Numbered from the stretch's first letter, positions 1-9,112 are shown. The stretch: DNA of 64,000 nucleotides from Pandoraea norimbergensis (GCF_001465545.3 NZ_CP013480.3:4402001-4466000); one strand, 5' to 3'. Notes: generated from the letters alone by a model not told the origin. Numbers and translations are program-made.

Positions 1-1
1 G

Positions 2-304
2 GTCGCCCGCCGGTACGACGTCGTCAACGTCAAGCTCGATAAGTGCGGCGGCCTCACACGTGCACTCTCTCTGGTCGCGCCGATTCGAGAGCTCGGACTG
101 TCGGTCATGGTCGGATGTATGCCCTGCACATCGCTCGGTGTGGCCCCGGCCTACATTCTGGGGCAGCAGTGCGACCGGGTAGACCTCGACGGGCCCTGCT
201 TCCTGGCTGAGGATCGTGCGCCCTCGTTCCAATACCTGAACGGTTATCTGCAAGGCCCCGAGAGCGTCTGGGGTCGCGACGACGCCCCGTATGAGATGCA
301 TTGA
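2..304 (+). CDS. Dipeptide epimerase, enolase superfamily (3' part only)
   Basis: The window opens inside this gene, and only the last 100 residues are visible. They contain the NVKLDKCGGLTRAL segment, where the second lysine-containing strand and the metal-binding barrel end are found in L-Ala-D/L-Glu-type dipeptide epimerases and related N-acyl amino acid racemases. The late motifs GCMPCTSLGVAPA and DLDGP are also present. Family knowledge: these Mg-dependent enzymes invert the alpha carbon of a residue in a dipeptide, often a murein-derived one. The stop lies 9 bases before the next gene, a D-aminopeptidase homologue on the same strand, so the two are probably co-transcribed and act on the same D/L peptides. 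The exact substrate cannot be told from this fragment. The Cys at the usual Val/Leu position of the GCMxxTS motif is a small deviation. Confidence 0.8.
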   Translation, partial: VARRYDVVNVKLDKCGGLTRALSLVAPIRELGLSVMVGCMPCTSLGVAPAYILGQQCDRVDLDGPCFLAEDRAPSFQYLNGYLQGPESVWGRDDAPYEMH

Positions 305-313
305 TCCAGGAGG

Positions 314-2002
314 ATGGCCGTGTCGGCACAGGAACAATTTGACGGTACTGCTCTGAAGGCGCTGTTTGATCCGTTCAACCGAAGCGATTCACCGGGCGTC
401 GTCGCCGCCGCCGCCATTGACGGCGAGGTCGTGTTGCGCAAGGCCTTCGGTATGGCGGACGTCGGACTGGGCGTGGGGTTGAATGTGCGAACCCTGCTGC
501 GTATCGGATCGACGAGCAAGCACATGACTTGCCTCGCGGCCTTGCTGCTCCGGGAAGCGAAAGCGCTGGATATCGATGTGCCGGTCCGCCGCTATTTACC
601 GGAACTGACCGGGGTGGCCGGCGACGCGACGTTACGCGCGTTCATGTTCCACACAAGTGGGCAACGGTGCGCGCTCGACGTATCGCTCCTTACTAACGGG
701 TTGGCGGTGCCGCAGACCGGCTACCTGCTCGACATCATGCGCCGGCAAACTAGTGTCAACTTTCCCACGGGCGAGCGGATGATGTATTGCAACGGCGGAT
801 ATCACCTGATTTCGCTGGCCATCGAGCGTGTCAGCGCACAACCTCTTGCAACGTTTCTCGCCGCCGAAGTCTTCGACCCATTGGGCATGAACGATACGTT
901 TCTCCTGCCCGACGACTATCGAATCCGCAGCCATATGGCCGCCTGCCATGTCCAAAACGGCGAGGGTACTTACGATCGGGGGATATTTCCTTCGCGAGAA
1001 ATTCTCGGTGAAGGCGGTGTCGTCTCGTGCGCGGACGACATGCTGAAGTGGTGTTCGCATTTGCGTGGCGAAAAACGCATAGGCAATCCCGACACATGGG
1101 ACTTGATGTTCTCTTCGCCCATCTTCTCCAGCGGTCTGCGCAGCGATTACATGATGGGCTTAAGGCGCACGCAATATCGCGGATGCGAACTGATCCAGCA
1201 TGCGGGCGGTGTCGTCGGCGGATCGTGCCAGATGCTCTGCGTCCCCGAGCACGGCATCGATATCGTGTTGCTTGGCAATGGGGCAATCCCGGCGCCGGCC
1301 GCGTTTTCGCTTCGCATGCTCGACATTCTGTTGGCGCCCCCGATGAAGCGCTACGCCGCTCCAACGCCCGCCAGCATGGGCCGCTGGCCCGGACGCGCGG
1401 GGACCTATCGCGAGGAGAACAACGACATGGTGTACGACATCACCGATCGCGCCGGAGACATGACGCTTAGCGGGCCGCTTGAACCGAGCAACCCAATGCT
1501 CTATCCGTACGATCGCGCCGAAACTGGCACCTGCGAGTTTTCCTTGGAATCGAGTGGCGACGGCACCTTTCTGCTTCAGTGGGGAAGCGCCGTCAATCCG
1601 GATGATGCCGAGGCTTTGCGCATCTCTCATTGCGGCCACACGGCAATCTATCGGCGTGTCGAGGTATCGGCGTCGGTAAGCGTCGAAGTTATCGATTCGC
1701 TAAGTGGCGCCTATGCCAGCGAAGAAGCCGATGCTCGCGCTACGCTGCGCCCTTCGGTGTTGGTAGATGAATCGCGTGACGACGTTTGCGCGATTATGTC
1801 GCTCGAGATAGTGGGACGCGCGGGCGAATGCCACTACGACATCTTTCCAGTCGACGTCGATCTTTTTCGCTTCTCGCCCCGCGCACCGAATGCCGTCAGA
1901 ACGGGAACGCTTTCCATCGTGAGGCACCCCGGCACGGGGCGTGCCGAGGGATTCTCCGTCAACACCAACCGTACTCGAAACCTTCGATTTGCCAAGTCTT
2001 GA
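314..2002 (+). CDS. D-aminopeptidase-like serine hydrolase (family S12)
   Basis: 562-aa protein of the beta-lactamase/penicillin-binding fold. The nucleophile motif SxxK is S66-T-S-K69, the second motif is Y158-C-N160, and the third-position motif is H296-A-G-G. This HxG form, in place of KTG, is typical of D-stereospecific aminopeptidase (DAP). The catalytic half ends near residue 350. The C-terminal 200 residues fit the two beta-barrel domains that extend DAP to about 520 residues, far longer than a simple beta-lactamase. No signal peptide is visible, so a cytoplasmic enzyme is inferred that releases N-terminal D-residues from peptides. GGAGG sits just before the ATG. It follows the epimerase by 9 bases and faces a paralogue (2088-3722). 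Microcystinase MlrB-type hydrolases share this fold, so a peptide substrate other than murein is possible. Confidence 0.85.
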   Translation: MAVSAQEQFDGTALKALFDPFNRSDSPGVVAAAAIDGEVVLRKAFGMADVGLGVGLNVRTLLRIGSTSKHMTCLAALLLREAKALDIDVPVRRYLPELTGVAGDATLRAFMFHTSGQRCALDVSLLTNGLAVPQTGYLLDIMRRQTSVNFPTGERMMYCNGGYHLISLAIERVSAQPLATFLAAEVFDPLGMNDTFLLPDDYRIRSHMAACHVQNGEGTYDRGIFPSREILGEGGVVSCADDMLKWCSHLRGEKRIGNPDTWDLMFSSPIFSSGLRSDYMMGLRRTQYRGCELIQHAGGVVGGSCQMLCVPEHGIDIVLLGNGAIPAPAAFSLRMLDILLAPPMKRYAAPTPASMGRWPGRAGTYREENNDMVYDITDRAGDMTLSGPLEPSNPMLYPYDRAETGTCEFSLESSGDGTFLLQWGSAVNPDDAEALRISHCGHTAIYRRVEVSASVSVEVIDSLSGAYASEEADARATLRPSVLVDESRDDVCAIMSLEIVGRAGECHYDIFPVDVDLFRFSPRAPNAVRTGTLSIVRHPGTGRAEGFSVNTNRTRNLRFAKS

Positions 2003-2037
2003 GCGTACACGGCAGATACCACAGAGCGCATCGCAGA

Positions 2038-2076
2038 GGTGGGAACTGACGTTCACAGTTGTTCTCAGTTCCCACC
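2038..2076. terminator. Inverted repeat between convergent hydrolase genes
   Basis: A perfect 12-bp inverted repeat, GGTGGGAACTGA and TCAGTTCCCACC, has a 15-base loop. It lies in the 85-base gap between the two convergent D-aminopeptidase genes. No T-tract follows on either strand, so it may act as a bidirectional hairpin or RNA stabiliser rather than a classical intrinsic terminator. Confidence 0.5.
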
Positions 2077-2087
2077 GTCCCCCAACG

Positions 2088-3722
2088 TCAGTCAATACGA
2101 GAGAACGCCAGCCCTCGCGTGCGGGATGTGGAGAGCGAAAAGCGGATGGCCTTGTCTGCGCTGCGCTCCACCCGTGCCGTGCCTGTCGAGAGTGCTGAAG
2201 CATCGGCAGGCGCGAAGGTCCAGACATCGCGGGTTATCGCACTCAGGCGATAGCGCACACTTCCCGTAGCACCGCGAATGGCCAGCGTCAACTTCCCGTC
2301 CTCGATTGAGACGACGGCGTGGGCGTCGGCATCGTGGCTAAAGTATCGACCACAGATTCCGTCCATTTCCAACGCCTCATCCGGCAGGACAATGTCGTAT
2401 CGGCGCAGAGTCACGGCATGCCCGCTCTCGATAACATCGATGGCCGAAACGTCGCCCGCCGGCGTACGCGCATGCGGCACCACACGAGTCTGCGCACCCG
2501 CACCATCGTCGATCCGGTATCCGAGCTCAGCCGCGATGAGTGGTTGCGGAAGGTGTGTCTGATTATGTGTCGTTGCGTACCAACCGTCGTCCCGCTCGAT
2601 GATTTCCACCCACTGAAGCGGGTCGACGGAAAGATATTTCCCGCGCAAACCGGGATTGTCCGACGTCTGTGCCGGCCCTTGCCGCGGCGGACCGAGGACG
2701 TCATCGCCAAGGACGATATCGACAATCTCGGTCGCGAGCGCGACGGGATCGACTGGGGCGCCGTTGCTCATCAGCACAATATCCAGAGCATGTGAGGGAA
2801 CCGTCAACATCTGACTGCACCCACCAAAAACGCCGCCCGCATGATGAATGGTTTCCACGTTACGATATCGGGTGCGTATCAGGCCCAGCGCGTAGACGCC
2901 GAGTTCTCCACTCGAATACCGAGGCATCGTCAGCATCTCACGCCACGTATCGGGACTACCCAGCTCGGTGGGATGACGAAGATGTCCGGCCCACTTCAAC
3001 ATATCGTCGATCGTGGAGACGATACCGCCCTCCCCCAGTACATCGACACTCGGAAACAGTCCGCGCAAATACCCGCCATCGCCATCAGGAACATGCTGTG
3101 TGGCCATGCGTGGCCTGATCCGCAAATCGTCACTGACGGATTCCGTGTCGTTCATGCCCATCACGCGGAAAATCCGCTGCTTGAGAAACCGTTCGAACGA
3201 CATGCCGCTGACGCGCGCAATGACCTGCGACAGGAGGTGATATCCCCCGTTGCAATAGATCATGCGCTCGCCCGGCGGGAAATTAACATCTTGCTGACGA
3301 AGCTCGATCGCCAGCGGCACACCCGGCCCGATCGTGGCAACGCCTTGCGTCATCACTGACAAGTCCAGATAGCATCGATAGCCACCGGTGTGCGTCATCA
3401 ACTGACGCAGCGTTGGCGCCCCCTTCAATTCCGGCAATTCGGGAATATAAGTGCGCACGCCCGCGTCGATATCCAGTTTGCCGTCCTCTGCGAGCAGCAG
3501 GGCCGCAAGACACGTGAAATGTTTGCTGGTCGACCCGATGCGCATGCGGGTCGCCGAAGTGTTCGCGACGCTGTGCTCGAGGCTCGTCATGCCAAAACCC
3601 TTGCGGTACAGTGCCCGTCCTTCATGGGCAACACCGACCACGAGCCCCGGCGCGTCGCCTCGGTTGAACTTCGCCAGATGGGCATCAAGGCGAGCGTGCA
3701 GGTCTTTCTGCTGCAAAGTCAT
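2088..3722 (-). CDS. Second D-aminopeptidase-like serine hydrolase (family S12)
   Basis: 544 aa from the chosen ATG. It shares the layout and many motifs of the hydrolase at 314-2002: GSTSKHFTCLAALLL holds the SxxK nucleophile, MIYCNGGYHLLS holds the Tyr-Cys-Asn motif, and IHHAGGVFGG holds the HxGG motif. The tail again fits the two barrel domains of D-aminopeptidase. The start is set at the ATG with GGAGA seven bases upstream. A GTG eight codons earlier is in frame but lacks a ribosome site. The gene begins 29 bases after the stop of the TonB-dependent receptor on the same strand, so the two probably form an operon in which the receptor imports the peptide that this enzyme trims. It is a diverged paralogue, not a recent copy, since the two sequences differ throughout. 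Confidence 0.85.
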   Translation of the reverse strand: MTLQQKDLHARLDAHLAKFNRGDAPGLVVGVAHEGRALYRKGFGMTSLEHSVANTSATRMRIGSTSKHFTCLAALLLAEDGKLDIDAGVRTYIPELPELKGAPTLRQLMTHTGGYRCYLDLSVMTQGVATIGPGVPLAIELRQQDVNFPPGERMIYCNGGYHLLSQVIARVSGMSFERFLKQRIFRVMGMNDTESVSDDLRIRPRMATQHVPDGDGGYLRGLFPSVDVLGEGGIVSTIDDMLKWAGHLRHPTELGSPDTWREMLTMPRYSSGELGVYALGLIRTRYRNVETIHHAGGVFGGCSQMLTVPSHALDIVLMSNGAPVDPVALATEIVDIVLGDDVLGPPRQGPAQTSDNPGLRGKYLSVDPLQWVEIIERDDGWYATTHNQTHLPQPLIAAELGYRIDDGAGAQTRVVPHARTPAGDVSAIDVIESGHAVTLRRYDIVLPDEALEMDGICGRYFSHDADAHAVVSIEDGKLTLAIRGATGSVRYRLSAITRDVWTFAPADASALSTGTARVERSADKAIRFSLSTSRTRGLAFSRID

Positions 3723-3751
3723 TGAGAGTCTCCGGTATTCGGTCACGGGAT

Positions 3752-6118
3752 TCAGAACGGCACGGTGAGCACAGCGCCGATAGTGCGCGGCTGTGCCACG
3801 CTGACCAGCGCCGGCCCGCCGAGTGGCATCAGTGCGGTGCCTGCGGCTAGAAGCGCGCGGCGGTCAAACAGATTGCGCACGTAGAAGTTCAAGCTGGCGC
3901 GGCCGAAGTCGATCCCCGCCTGAAGGTCGGTCACGGCGTAGCCCGGCAGCAGGTAATCGGGCCTGCCGCTGCTGCCGCTAAATCCAGAGTGGCGACGGCC
4001 GACGAATCGTTCGCTAAAGCCGACGTACGAGGCGTACGTCCCGAGCGAGAAGTGGTAGGTCCCGGTCAGCGTGGCCGAGAACTTCGCCGAGTTCGGCAGC
4101 GGGTCGCCCGATTGCGTCCCAGTTGCGGCGTTGCCTTGCGTCAGCTTGGCGTCGATGTAGGAAAAGCCCAGGCCAAAGCTCCAATGCCGATCAGGGCGGA
4201 AGCTGCTCGCCAGCTCGAACCCTTTAACGCGTGCATTACCCGCGTTGAGCACCTGATTGACGCCGTCCACGGCACCGAGCTGCTGAATGTTTTTCCACTC
4301 GATGTCGTAAACCGTGGCTGAAAACGAGAGACGTTTGTCGAACAAGTCGGCCTTGTAGCCTGCCTCGTAGGTCCAAAGCGTATCGGGCTGAAACGTTGGA
4401 TTGCCATTGCCGGGAAGCCCTGTGATCGGGCTGATGAGCTGTGCGTTCGGCCCACCGGGACGATAGCCGCTGGCCGCGCGAACGTACACGTTGCTGTTAT
4501 CGGTTAACCCATAGCTGGCCGTCAGCATGTAGGTCTTACTGGTGTCGGACGACGGCGACGAAGTCGATTGCGGCGGGCCACCCAGAAGCCCCGACGTGGT
4601 TTGATCGTAATTCTGCTGGTTGTGGGCAATTCTGACGCCACCCGTGAGTGCCAGACGTGGCGTCACGTGGTACGTCAAATCGCCATACGCCGCGTATTCG
4701 GTGTAGGTACTCGGTGCCACCAGCCCAGAGAGGGTGGCCTGCGTCCCGTTAGGGAATCCCGCGAGAATGCCTTGATCCGATTCACTTCGTTCTCGGGTAA
4801 AGAAGAGCCCGCCTAACCATTCGAGGCGTTGGTTCGCCGCCGATGTCAGACGAAACTCTTGCGTCACCTTGTTCGTTTTCGCAAAGTTTGCCGCGACGAC
4901 CGAGTTCAAATTGAGCCCTTGCGCAGCGAGCGCCGGCACGTAGACCACCGACAGATCCTGAGGCTGGTCTGTCTTGACCGATTGATACGACGTGATCGAG
5001 TTCAGGCGTGCCCAGCCGAAGTCGTACTCCACGCCGAGGGAGTAGAGCTGAACGTTTTGATGGAACGGCTCCGGGGCATAAACGCGCGTTGTCAGATCGC
5101 CATCGATGGGTTGGCCACTCTTGTCGTAGGCAACGTAGTTAGGGGCGTTGCGATTGATGTTCTGCGTGATCGCGCTCAGCCGCACGGTGAATTGACTCGT
5201 GGGTGTCAACAGCAAAGACGCGCGCGCGCCGTACGTATCACCTCTGTCGATGCGGCTCCCCGCCTGCGGGCCAACGGCGTCGATGTAACCGGCATCATGC
5301 TGGCTAAACGCCGACACACGCACGGCGGCTACATCGCTCTTGATTGGAATATTCAGGACCGCGCTGGCCGTATTGCCGATGCCACCATGTTTTGTCGCCG
5401 ACATTCCCGCGCTCGCCTGCCCGGAGAATGCGTTGGTATCCGGCTCGTTCGTAACGTACTTCAACAACCCGCCCATCGCCCCTGCGCCGTAGAGCGTGCC
5501 CTGCGGCCCTCGCAGCACTTCGATGTGATTCAGATCCAGCAGGCTCATGTCCAGTGCAAACGTGGCGCCTTGCGAGAAGACCGTGCTTCCCCCAAACGCG
5601 ACATCGTCGACGTAGACACCCACTGTGGGTCCGGTTTGTTCTCCGGTCGTCACACCACGCATGCTGATTTGTCCGGCACCGCTTCCGCCTTGGGTATTGA
5701 GATCGACTCCAGGTTCCGACGCCAGAAAATCGGACATCGTCTTCGCGCCGCTCTTCTGCAACTCGTCCGCCGAGATGACGTTGATCTGCATCGGCACTTC
5801 GCGCGCAGGCTCGCGACGACGCGTGGCGGTCACCACCACGGTGTTGAGTGTCGCGCCGTCTTTCGCCGACGCTGCGGTCTTGGTTTCTGCGCTTTCTGCG
5901 GTATTGCCCGGACTTGCGTTGGTCTGCGGTGCCGGGTTAGCGCTCTCCGCGTCGGCACTCACCGCCGACGCCGCACCGGGCGGTGCTACGGTTTGCGCAT
6001 GTCCATAGGCCGTCGCCAGCCCCAGCAGCGAACCGACCAACCAGGTTCCTCCGCGCGGACGCAGCCTGAATCGGTGCAAAGTGACTGCGGTATGCCTGCG
6101 ATGTTGTCTGATTGCCAC
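3752..6118 (-). CDS. TonB-dependent outer-membrane receptor
   Basis: 788 aa. A signal peptide ends near the AHAQ sequence around residue 42. A Pro/Ala/Thr-rich linker follows, then TLNTVVVTATRRR, which is a TonB-box-like stretch. The plug domain contains the typical VEVLRGPQGTLYGAGAMGG-like segment (here HIEVLRGPQGTLYG). The 22-strand barrel ends with VLTVPF, with the usual terminal aromatic residue. The start is GTG, preceded six bases away by GGAGGAG. There is no N-terminal STN domain, so it is a plain transporter and not a transducer. It heads the operon with the downstream D-aminopeptidase homologue. Peptide or peptide-metal complex uptake is inferred from that pairing. The ligand cannot be read from the sequence. 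Confidence 0.92.
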   Translation of the reverse strand: MAIRQHRRHTAVTLHRFRLRPRGGTWLVGSLLGLATAYGHAQTVAPPGAASAVSADAESANPAPQTNASPGNTAESAETKTAASAKDGATLNTVVVTATRRREPAREVPMQINVISADELQKSGAKTMSDFLASEPGVDLNTQGGSGAGQISMRGVTTGEQTGPTVGVYVDDVAFGGSTVFSQGATFALDMSLLDLNHIEVLRGPQGTLYGAGAMGGLLKYVTNEPDTNAFSGQASAGMSATKHGGIGNTASAVLNIPIKSDVAAVRVSAFSQHDAGYIDAVGPQAGSRIDRGDTYGARASLLLTPTSQFTVRLSAITQNINRNAPNYVAYDKSGQPIDGDLTTRVYAPEPFHQNVQLYSLGVEYDFGWARLNSITSYQSVKTDQPQDLSVVYVPALAAQGLNLNSVVAANFAKTNKVTQEFRLTSAANQRLEWLGGLFFTRERSESDQGILAGFPNGTQATLSGLVAPSTYTEYAAYGDLTYHVTPRLALTGGVRIAHNQQNYDQTTSGLLGGPPQSTSSPSSDTSKTYMLTASYGLTDNSNVYVRAASGYRPGGPNAQLISPITGLPGNGNPTFQPDTLWTYEAGYKADLFDKRLSFSATVYDIEWKNIQQLGAVDGVNQVLNAGNARVKGFELASSFRPDRHWSFGLGFSYIDAKLTQGNAATGTQSGDPLPNSAKFSATLTGTYHFSLGTYASYVGFSERFVGRRHSGFSGSSGRPDYLLPGYAVTDLQAGIDFGRASLNFYVRNLFDRRALLAAGTALMPLGGPALVSVAQPRTIGAVLTVPF

Positions 6119-6323
6119 TGTCGTCTCCTCCGGGATTTCCGCACTTCGGTCATCACGAATGCCTTCGCGGTTTGGATCGTTTAGCGTTGTGTGTCCACGC
6201 TGATTCGAGTCTTAGCTCCGGGATAGACGTTATTTGCGCGATATTTCTGGTTCATGTGGACTTTGTATCGCCCGTGAAACATAGCCACGTGAACGCGGCT
6301 TCCGAATCCACGGGAATTCGAAC

Positions 6324-7436
6324 GTGAGGTATGCACCGGAGGATGTTTCCGTCCTGAAACAATCTGTTGACGAAGCCGCTACATGGGCGCGGGATAATGG
6401 CGGCATGTTCGAGTCCTCTTCCACGGCACCTGCCGCAACCATCATGCAAAAGCCATCGTTCGACTCTGCGTTCTATCGGTTGCTGTTTGTCATGCTCGTC
6501 ATGGTGGCCCTGACACAAACCGGTACCGCGACACTGATGTACACGCTGTACTCCGCAGCGGCTTTTAAACCACCGCCCGGCATGTCAAACACGCAGCAGT
6601 GGGCACTCGCCACCGCTGTGCAGATCGTTCCGCTGCTCGTCTCCTCCTGGGTCGGCGCGCGAATGCTGTCGATACCGTTTAAGTCGCTGGCTGCGGGCGC
6701 CGCAGAGCTGTCACGCAACATGGACGCGCCACCGATTCCGGAAGCCGGCCCCATCGAAGCGCGACAGGCCGCTCGTGTTTTCAACTCGATGCAGGCGGCG
6801 ATACGCCGTCAGGTGAACGATCGCAATCGCTTTCTCGCAGCCGTCTCGCATGACTTACGCACACCGCTCACGCGAATGCGTCTTCGGCTTGGGGCGCTCG
6901 ACGCCTCGGAGTTCAGTGATCGACTGGTTGCCGATATCGATGAGATGACGCAACTGCTCGATGCAACGCTCTCGTTTCTGCGCAATGAAGCTGTCACCGA
7001 AGAAGTCAGCCCCATCGACATCGATGCGCTCGTGGACGCCATTGCGGAAGACGCGATGGAGCGTGGCCAGAAAGTCTCTGTGCATGGCGCCATCGCGCCG
7101 CTGCTTGCGCAGCCACTAGCATTGAAACGTTGTCTCAGCAATCTGGTGGCGAACGCTATCCGCTACGGCGGCGAGGCTCGAATTGAACTCATCGACGGCC
7201 ATGACGCCGTTCAGATAGATATCGTCGATCGTGGCCCGGGCATTCCGGAGCGTGATCTGGAACGGGTGCTGGAGCCATTTTTTCGGCTCGAACAATCCCG
7301 CAACCGGGACACTGGCGGTACAGGGCTCGGGCTGGCCATTGCCCACGACGTAGTGAAGCGGCACGCCGGATCGTTGACACTGATCAACGGCAGAGAGGGC
7401 GGGCTGATCGCACGCGTTGTGCTGCCGAGGCGATAG
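6324..7436 (+). CDS. EnvZ-type sensor histidine kinase, orphan
   Basis: Two membrane segments lie at about residues 51-78 and 93-117, with only a short periplasmic loop between them. A HAMP-like stretch follows, then the phosphoacceptor motif SHDLRTPL with His176, an N-box LSNLVANAIRYGG, and the ATP-lid motifs DRGPGIP and GGTGLGLAIA. All catalytic elements of a HisKA/HATPase kinase are present. The short loop suggests sensing within the membrane or of another membrane protein. No response regulator lies on either side: a TonB receptor is divergent upstream and an M81 peptidase follows. The start is uncertain. GTG at 6324 gives 370 aa. ATG at 6405 or 6444 would give a more usual short N-terminus before the first membrane segment, and none has a strong ribosome site. 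Confidence 0.88.
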   Translation: MRYAPEDVSVLKQSVDEAATWARDNGGMFESSSTAPAATIMQKPSFDSAFYRLLFVMLVMVALTQTGTATLMYTLYSAAAFKPPPGMSNTQQWALATAVQIVPLLVSSWVGARMLSIPFKSLAAGAAELSRNMDAPPIPEAGPIEARQAARVFNSMQAAIRRQVNDRNRFLAAVSHDLRTPLTRMRLRLGALDASEFSDRLVADIDEMTQLLDATLSFLRNEAVTEEVSPIDIDALVDAIAEDAMERGQKVSVHGAIAPLLAQPLALKRCLSNLVANAIRYGGEARIELIDGHDAVQIDIVDRGPGIPERDLERVLEPFFRLEQSRNRDTGGTGLGLAIAHDVVKRHAGSLTLINGREGGLIARVVLPRR

Positions 7437-7469
7437 CGCTCGCAAAGTCGCCTTCCGGGGCTTCTGTGT

Positions 7470-7487
7470 CAATGTGGATACACATTG
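7470..7487. promoter_or_regulatory. Small dyad upstream of the M81 peptidase gene
   Basis: CAATGTG-GATA-CACATTG is a perfect inverted repeat with 7-bp arms, 69 bases before the peptidase start and 34 bases after the kinase stop. It could be an operator or a short RNA hairpin. There is no T-tract. Confidence 0.35.
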
Positions 7488-7555
7488 CTCACAATCCGGC
7501 AATGCGGTCCCAATAGAGTGTGTGTCATGGCATCCATCACACCTCTGGACTCGCA

Positions 7556-9013
7556 ATGAAGATCTTCGCGGCACAGCTATCGACCGAAACCAATACCTTT
7601 GCGCCGTGCCCCACGGGCTGGGGCGGATTCCAAGAATTCGGGATCTTTCGAGGCGACGCAAGCCTGCGCGCACCGGAAAGCGTGGGCTATCTGATGGCCG
7701 AACTTCGACGACTCGCCGAGTCGGACGGAAACGAAATCGCGGAAGGGTTAAGCGCAGAAGCGCAGCCTTCGGGCCCGGTGATTCGAGAGGTCTACGAAAC
7801 GCTACGCGACGAGATCGTCGCCGGCGTACGCGCAGCGCTGCCGCTCGATGCCGTTGTACTCATGCTCCACGGTGCCATGGTGGCGCAGCATCACGACGAC
7901 TGCGAAGGCGATCTCCTCGCGTGCATTCGTGAAGTTGTCGGCCCCGATGTACCGATCGCGGCGACGCTCGACCCGCATTGTCATTTCACCGAGTTGATGC
8001 AGTGTGCGGCCAATATTCTCATCGCGTACAAGGAGTATCCGCATACCGATGCGATCGACCGATTGCGCGAAGTCTATCGGCTGGTGACGCAGGCGGTCGA
8101 CGAGAAAGTCACCCCGGTGACAGCCGTGCACGATTGCCGCATGGTCGGGGCATGGCATACCACGTCGGAACCGATGGCCGGTTTTGTGCGGCGCATGAAG
8201 TCCTTCGAGGGACGCGACGGCATTCTCTCCGTATCTCTCGGTCACGGATTCCCTTGGGGCGATGTTCCCGAGGCGGGCGCGAAGCTTTGGGTGATTGCGG
8301 ACCGCGACCCCGCACGCGCCCGTGCGTTAGCGCGTCAGCTCGGTGACGAATTCTGGGCGATGAGACACGAGGTTCAGCCCCAATGGCATGACTTGAATCA
8401 CGGGCTCGACTTGGCATTGGCCGTGGGCGCTGGTCCGGTGGTCGTGGCGGATGTGGCGGACAATCCCGGCGGCGGCGCCCCCGGGGATAGCACCTTCGTC
8501 CTTCGGCGGATCGTCGAGCGCGGTATCCCTGATGTCGCGCTGGGTTGCTTCTGGGATTTGGGTGCCATTCAAATCTGCGCCGATGCCGGCGTCGGTGCCA
8601 CGCTCGATCTTCGCATCGGCGGCAAATGCGGGGTCACTTCAGGTGACCCTGTGGATCTGCGCGTAACCGTCCGAGCCGTACACGATACACATTCGCAAAG
8701 CATCCAAGGAATGTCGATGCCACTGGGCCGCTCGGTTTGGGTCGAAGGGCCGAACGGGTTGGACATCGTGCTCGTTTCTGTGCGAACCCAAGTCATGGGT
8801 GTCGATGCGTTTACCGGCATAGGCATCGCCATGGACGCCAAGCGGCTCGTGATCGTGAAGTCAACTCAGCACTTTCAGGCCGAGTTTGCGCCTCGGGCGA
8901 AGGCGATCTTTCACGTCGCGGCGCCGGGCGCACTGACGCCCGACTTCGCGGCAATTCCGTACCGCCGCCGCGATCTCAATTACTGGCCACGCGTCGAAAA
9001 CCCGTTCGTGTAA
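7556..9013 (+). CDS. M81 family metallopeptidase (MlrC-like)
   Basis: 485 aa beginning MKIFAAQLSTETNTFAP, the conserved start of this family. An in-frame GTG 12 codons upstream is rejected because the family begins at this Met. Candidate zinc ligands are D139 and H141 in the LDPHCH motif and H163 in YPHTD. Their spacing (+2, +24) matches the Asp-His-His triad described for microcystinase C. A late glycine-rich block, DVADNPGGGAPGDST, is also typical. Family knowledge: MlrC cleaves small linear peptides containing D- and beta-amino acids. The neighbouring D-aminopeptidases, D-amino-acid dehydrogenase and RidA support a role in degrading D-residue-containing peptides. An intrinsic terminator follows the gene. 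The true substrate is unknown. Confidence 0.88.
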   Translation: MKIFAAQLSTETNTFAPCPTGWGGFQEFGIFRGDASLRAPESVGYLMAELRRLAESDGNEIAEGLSAEAQPSGPVIREVYETLRDEIVAGVRAALPLDAVVLMLHGAMVAQHHDDCEGDLLACIREVVGPDVPIAATLDPHCHFTELMQCAANILIAYKEYPHTDAIDRLREVYRLVTQAVDEKVTPVTAVHDCRMVGAWHTTSEPMAGFVRRMKSFEGRDGILSVSLGHGFPWGDVPEAGAKLWVIADRDPARARALARQLGDEFWAMRHEVQPQWHDLNHGLDLALAVGAGPVVVADVADNPGGGAPGDSTFVLRRIVERGIPDVALGCFWDLGAIQICADAGVGATLDLRIGGKCGVTSGDPVDLRVTVRAVHDTHSQSIQGMSMPLGRSVWVEGPNGLDIVLVSVRTQVMGVDAFTGIGIAMDAKRLVIVKSTQHFQAEFAPRAKAIFHVAAPGALTPDFAAIPYRRRDLNYWPRVENPFV

Positions 9014-9086
9014 TCCGAAGTGCACCGACGCCACGGACGGCCGTTCCGATCGTTTGCCGGGAATCGCCAAAACCCCGGCAAATTTT

Positions 9087-9112
9087 GCCCTTCTTATCGA
9101 AGGGCTTTTTTT
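9087..9112 (+). terminator. Intrinsic terminator after the M81 peptidase gene
   Basis: GCCCTTC-TTATC-GAAGGGC forms a 7-bp stem followed directly by seven T residues. It lies 74 bases after the peptidase stop and before the convergent flavoprotein gene. Confidence 0.88.

Noticed and set aside
3723..3746. GTG start eight codons upstream for the second D-aminopeptidase
   Set aside because: It has no ribosome site, whereas the internal ATG has GGAGA at good spacing.
4829..6184. 451-codon open frame opposite the TonB receptor gene
   Set aside because: It is antisense to a clear receptor with signal peptide, plug and barrel, and has no ribosome site or family motif.
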